Assembly: GCA_018400395.1 (NCBI GenBank)
Contig: JAGYMN010000020.1
Span: 1 to 17,717 of the forward strand
Length of the DNA: 17,717 nt
Origin: Actinomycetota bacterium
GTDB lineage: Bacteria > Actinomycetota > Humimicrobiia > Humimicrobiales > Humimicrobiaceae
Direction: 5' to 3'
Part shown: positions 15,964 through 17,717 of the stretch, piece by piece
Layout of the letters: the number at the start of each line of letters is the position of its first letter
How positions within the stretch are numbered: position 1 is the stretch's first letter
The notes under the pieces: model-generated
What the model saw: only the letters and a program-made list of their open reading frames with translations
What the model was told of the DNA's origin: nothing
The model's database searches: none
Made by a program: the position numbers and the translations under genes

Positions 15964-16548
15964 TTGGTCAAGCTAAAAAAATCCAGGGGTAAGATAAGAA
16001 ACTGGATCATAGTAATCACATTGTGGACCTTTTTACTCGCAATTGCCGTAAGTTTTATCTCCGAAACACTGATAATAAAAACCAATATAATCAGTTCGCT
16101 GGTAACACTTGCGATAATAATCTTGATAGGGGTCTTATTTGACGTAATAGGGGTTGCAGTAACTGCCTGTTCTGAACCGCCCATGCATTCCATGGCAGCA
16201 AATAAGGTGAAAGGTTCCAGGGAAGCGGTCAGGCTTTTAAAAAGTGCAGACAGGGTAAGCAGTTTCTGCAACGATGTGATCGGGGATATCTGCGGGATTA
16301 TAAGCGGTTCCATAGGAGCTATCATAGTCTTTATGATACTGGTGGCCAACCCCACTCTTGAAAATGCTCTTTTAAGCGCTGTTATCACAGGATTTATTTC
16401 TTCTCTGACAGTAGGCGGGAAGGCAATAGGCAAGAATATAGCAATAAAGAATAGTGAATTTATTGTACTGAAATCAGGTTATGTTATATATATTCTATCT
16501 TTTATTCCCAGGATGGTAAAAAACCGCCGCATCAGGAAAAAGAGCTAA
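15964..16548 (+). CDS. oapA: OLE-associated membrane protein OapA
   Basis: This protein partner of OLE RNA anchors the ribonucleoprotein in the cell membrane. From the TTG at 15964 (GGGAG at 15952-15956, 7 nt upstream) it has 194 residues. The DxxxD motif in F-C-N-D-V-I-G-D-I-C then falls at D104 and D108, the numbers known from B. halodurans OapA, where changing both gives a dominant-negative protein. Membrane segments are about 13-34, 42-68, 105-128 and 133-150. The tail is strongly basic (R-R-I-R-K-K), fitting RNA contact. The frame is open further upstream to an ATG at 15850, but that stretch lies within OLE RNA and looks non-coding. G-K-N-I-A-I-K-N-S-E near 156-165 and the A-C-S-E-P-P-M-H-S-M segment near 68-77 recall the DUF21/CNNM domain. 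glyA converges on it 20 nt downstream. Confidence 0.9.
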   Translation: MVKLKKSRGKIRNWIIVITLWTFLLAIAVSFISETLIIKTNIISSLVTLAIIILIGVLFDVIGVAVTACSEPPMHSMAANKVKGSREAVRLLKSADRVSSFCNDVIGDICGIISGSIGAIIVFMILVANPTLENALLSAVITGFISSLTVGGKAIGKNIAIKNSEFIVLKSGYVIYILSFIPRMVKNRRIRKKS

Positions 16549-16567
16549 TCCCCTGGTAGGCCCATTT

Positions 16568-17717
16568 TTATATTTCCATGTTAGTGTAGACAGGGAACCT
16601 GTGCACCAGCTTTATTACTTTTTCTTTTATATCCCTGATTATCTTATCTTTATCCCTGTTTTTTATTGCCCCGGATATCAGGTCCCCTATAATATGCATC
16701 TCTTCTTTTCCCATTCCCTGCGTGGTGACTGCAGGGGTGCCTATCCTTATCCCGCTGGTAATGGTAGGGGTAAGCTTATCGTAGGGTATGACATTATAAT
16801 TCAAGATTATGCCGGCCCTGGCCAGAAGGTCCGCCGCATCTTTGCCGGTTATTCCCCTGTCTGAGAGGTCTATCAAGAAAAGGTGGTTGTCGGTGCCGCC
16901 CGATACTATCCTGAAACCCTCGTCTTTCATGTGCCGGCACAATTCCGCTGAATTTTCAATGATCCTTCTGCTGTACTGTTTGAAAGAATCCTGCAGGGCT
17001 TCGCGGAAGGCCACGGCCTTGGCTGCGATTATATGCATGAGGGGCCCGCCCTGTACTCCCGGGAAGACTGATTTATCGATGAGACCCCCGTATTTTTTAT
17101 CAGCTACTATCATGCCGCCCCTGGGCCCCCTTATAGTCTTATGGGTGGTAGCTGTGGTAAAATCAGCAACGCCCACAGAATCCGGGTGGAGGCCGCTGAC
17201 CATAAGTCCCGCTATATGGGCCGTATCCGCCATAAGGTAAGCTCCGACTTCATCTGCTATTTCCCTGAATTTTTTAAATTCTATCTTCCTGGAATATGAA
17301 CTTGCGCCTGCTATTATAAGTTTGGGCTGTATTATTTTCGCCTTTTTTTTAATATCATCATAATCAAGCATCTCTGTATCAGGGTCGACGCTGTAGGTAT
17401 ATATATCATAATACATCCCTGTGAGGTTCTGCTTGTGACCGTGTGATAGATGTCCCCCGTCCCTGAGGTTCATAGAGAGTATCTTATCACCGCATTTTAA
17501 AATTGAAAGGAAAACTGCAGTATTTGCATTGACCCCGGAGTGCGGCTGTACGTTGCAGTAGTTTGAGCCGAAAAGTTTATTTGCCCTTTCCCTTGCAATT
17601 TCCTCCACCCTGTCAGCATTTTCACAGCCTTCATAGTACCTGAAACCTGGATAGCCTTCTGCATATTTATTGGTAAGAACAGACCCCATGGTCCTTATCA
17701 CTTCCTGGGATGTAAAA
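16568..17717 (-). CDS. glyA: Serine hydroxymethyltransferase (5' end outside the window)
   Basis: This PLP enzyme interconverts serine plus tetrahydrofolate with glycine plus 5,10-methylene-tetrahydrofolate, a main source of one-carbon units. About 382 residues are visible. The frame is still open at the right edge (F-T-S-Q-E-V-I-R-T-M precedes the first ATG at 17701), so only some 30 N-terminal residues are missing. The ATG at 17701 is internal. Landmarks are G-S-V-L-T-N-K-Y-A-E-G-Y-P-G, N-V-Q-P-H-S-G-V-N-A-N, D-T-A-H-I-A-G-L (the PLP-ring aspartate), and T-T-T-H-K-T-I-R-G-P-R-G-G with the Schiff-base lysine. G-I-R-I-G-T-P-A-V-T-T-Q-G contains the carboxylate-binding arginine. It is convergent with oapA, with only about 20 nt between stop codons and no clear terminator. 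Confidence 0.97.
   Translation of the reverse strand, partial: FTSQEVIRTMGSVLTNKYAEGYPGFRYYEGCENADRVEEIARERANKLFGSNYCNVQPHSGVNANTAVFLSILKCGDKILSMNLRDGGHLSHGHKQNLTGMYYDIYTYSVDPDTEMLDYDDIKKKAKIIQPKLIIAGASSYSRKIEFKKFREIADEVGAYLMADTAHIAGLMVSGLHPDSVGVADFTTATTHKTIRGPRGGMIVADKKYGGLIDKSVFPGVQGGPLMHIIAAKAVAFREALQDSFKQYSRRIIENSAELCRHMKDEGFRIVSGGTDNHLFLIDLSDRGITGKDAADLLARAGIILNYNVIPYDKLTPTITSGIRIGTPAVTTQGMGKEEMHIIGDLISGAIKNRDKDKIIRDIKEKVIKLVHRFPVYTNMEI

Noticed and set aside
16549..16567. Shared terminator between oapA and glyA
   Set aside because: The 19-nt gap contains no stable stem. The T run reads as part of the glyA 3' end.
16809..17240. 143-codon plus-strand open frame opposite glyA
   Set aside because: It is a shadow of glyA, whose catalytic motifs read cleanly on the minus strand. 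No ribosome binding site or recognisable domain was seen.
1..17717. CRISPR arrays, tRNA genes, insertion sequences or prophage genes
   Set aside because: No spaced repeat array, tRNA cloverleaf, transposase or terminal inverted repeats were seen on either strand.

Overview
The window comes from an anaerobic bacterium of moderate GC content. Its genes use AGG for arginine and ATA for isoleucine unusually often. It combines a bacterial V-type ATPase operon whose rotor subunit carries sodium-binding residues, a methylamine-type (MttB) methyltransferase fragment, and an OLE RNA with its partner gene oapA. OLE RNAs are known mainly from anaerobic, extremophilic or alkaliphilic Firmicutes and relatives. 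I therefore favour a Clostridia-like or neighbouring anaerobic lineage, but no rRNA or marker gene here fixes the taxon.

Layout. (1) 1-353: the 3' end of an MttB-family corrinoid methyltransferase. (2) 508-3369: thrC (threonine synthase) followed by an archaeal-type phosphoglycerate-mutase-like protein of the kind proposed to act as a homoserine kinase. Together they plausibly perform the last two steps of threonine synthesis. A 9-bp inverted repeat followed by a T-rich tract lies between them. (3) 3472-12077: a strong extended sigma-70 promoter and a complete nine-gene V-type ATPase operon in the Enterococcus hirae order ntpF-I-K-E-C-G-A-B-D. All residues known to bind Na+ in the E. hirae rotor ring are present at a constant offset of four. 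(4) 12285-15181: an extended -10 promoter, an unrecognised leader of about 140 nt, and a three-gene ABC importer (lipoprotein binding protein, permease, ATPase) of the TrpXYZ type. (5) 15312-16548: its own promoter, then an OLE RNA of about 580 nt closed by a 10-bp terminal helix, then oapA. The oapA start should be the TTG at 15964, which places the DxxxD motif exactly at residues 104 and 108. (6) 16568-17717, minus strand: the 3' part of glyA, convergent with oapA and running off the window.

The most interesting part is the OLE-oapA module. It is a free-standing transcription unit between an amino-acid-type transporter and glyA. The end of the OLE closing helix overlaps a hairpin that could hide the oapA ribosome binding site, so correct OLE folding could be coupled to translation of its protein partner. 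OapA also resembles the DUF21/CNNM membrane domain of magnesium transport proteins, which fits the Mg2+ phenotypes reported for OLE.
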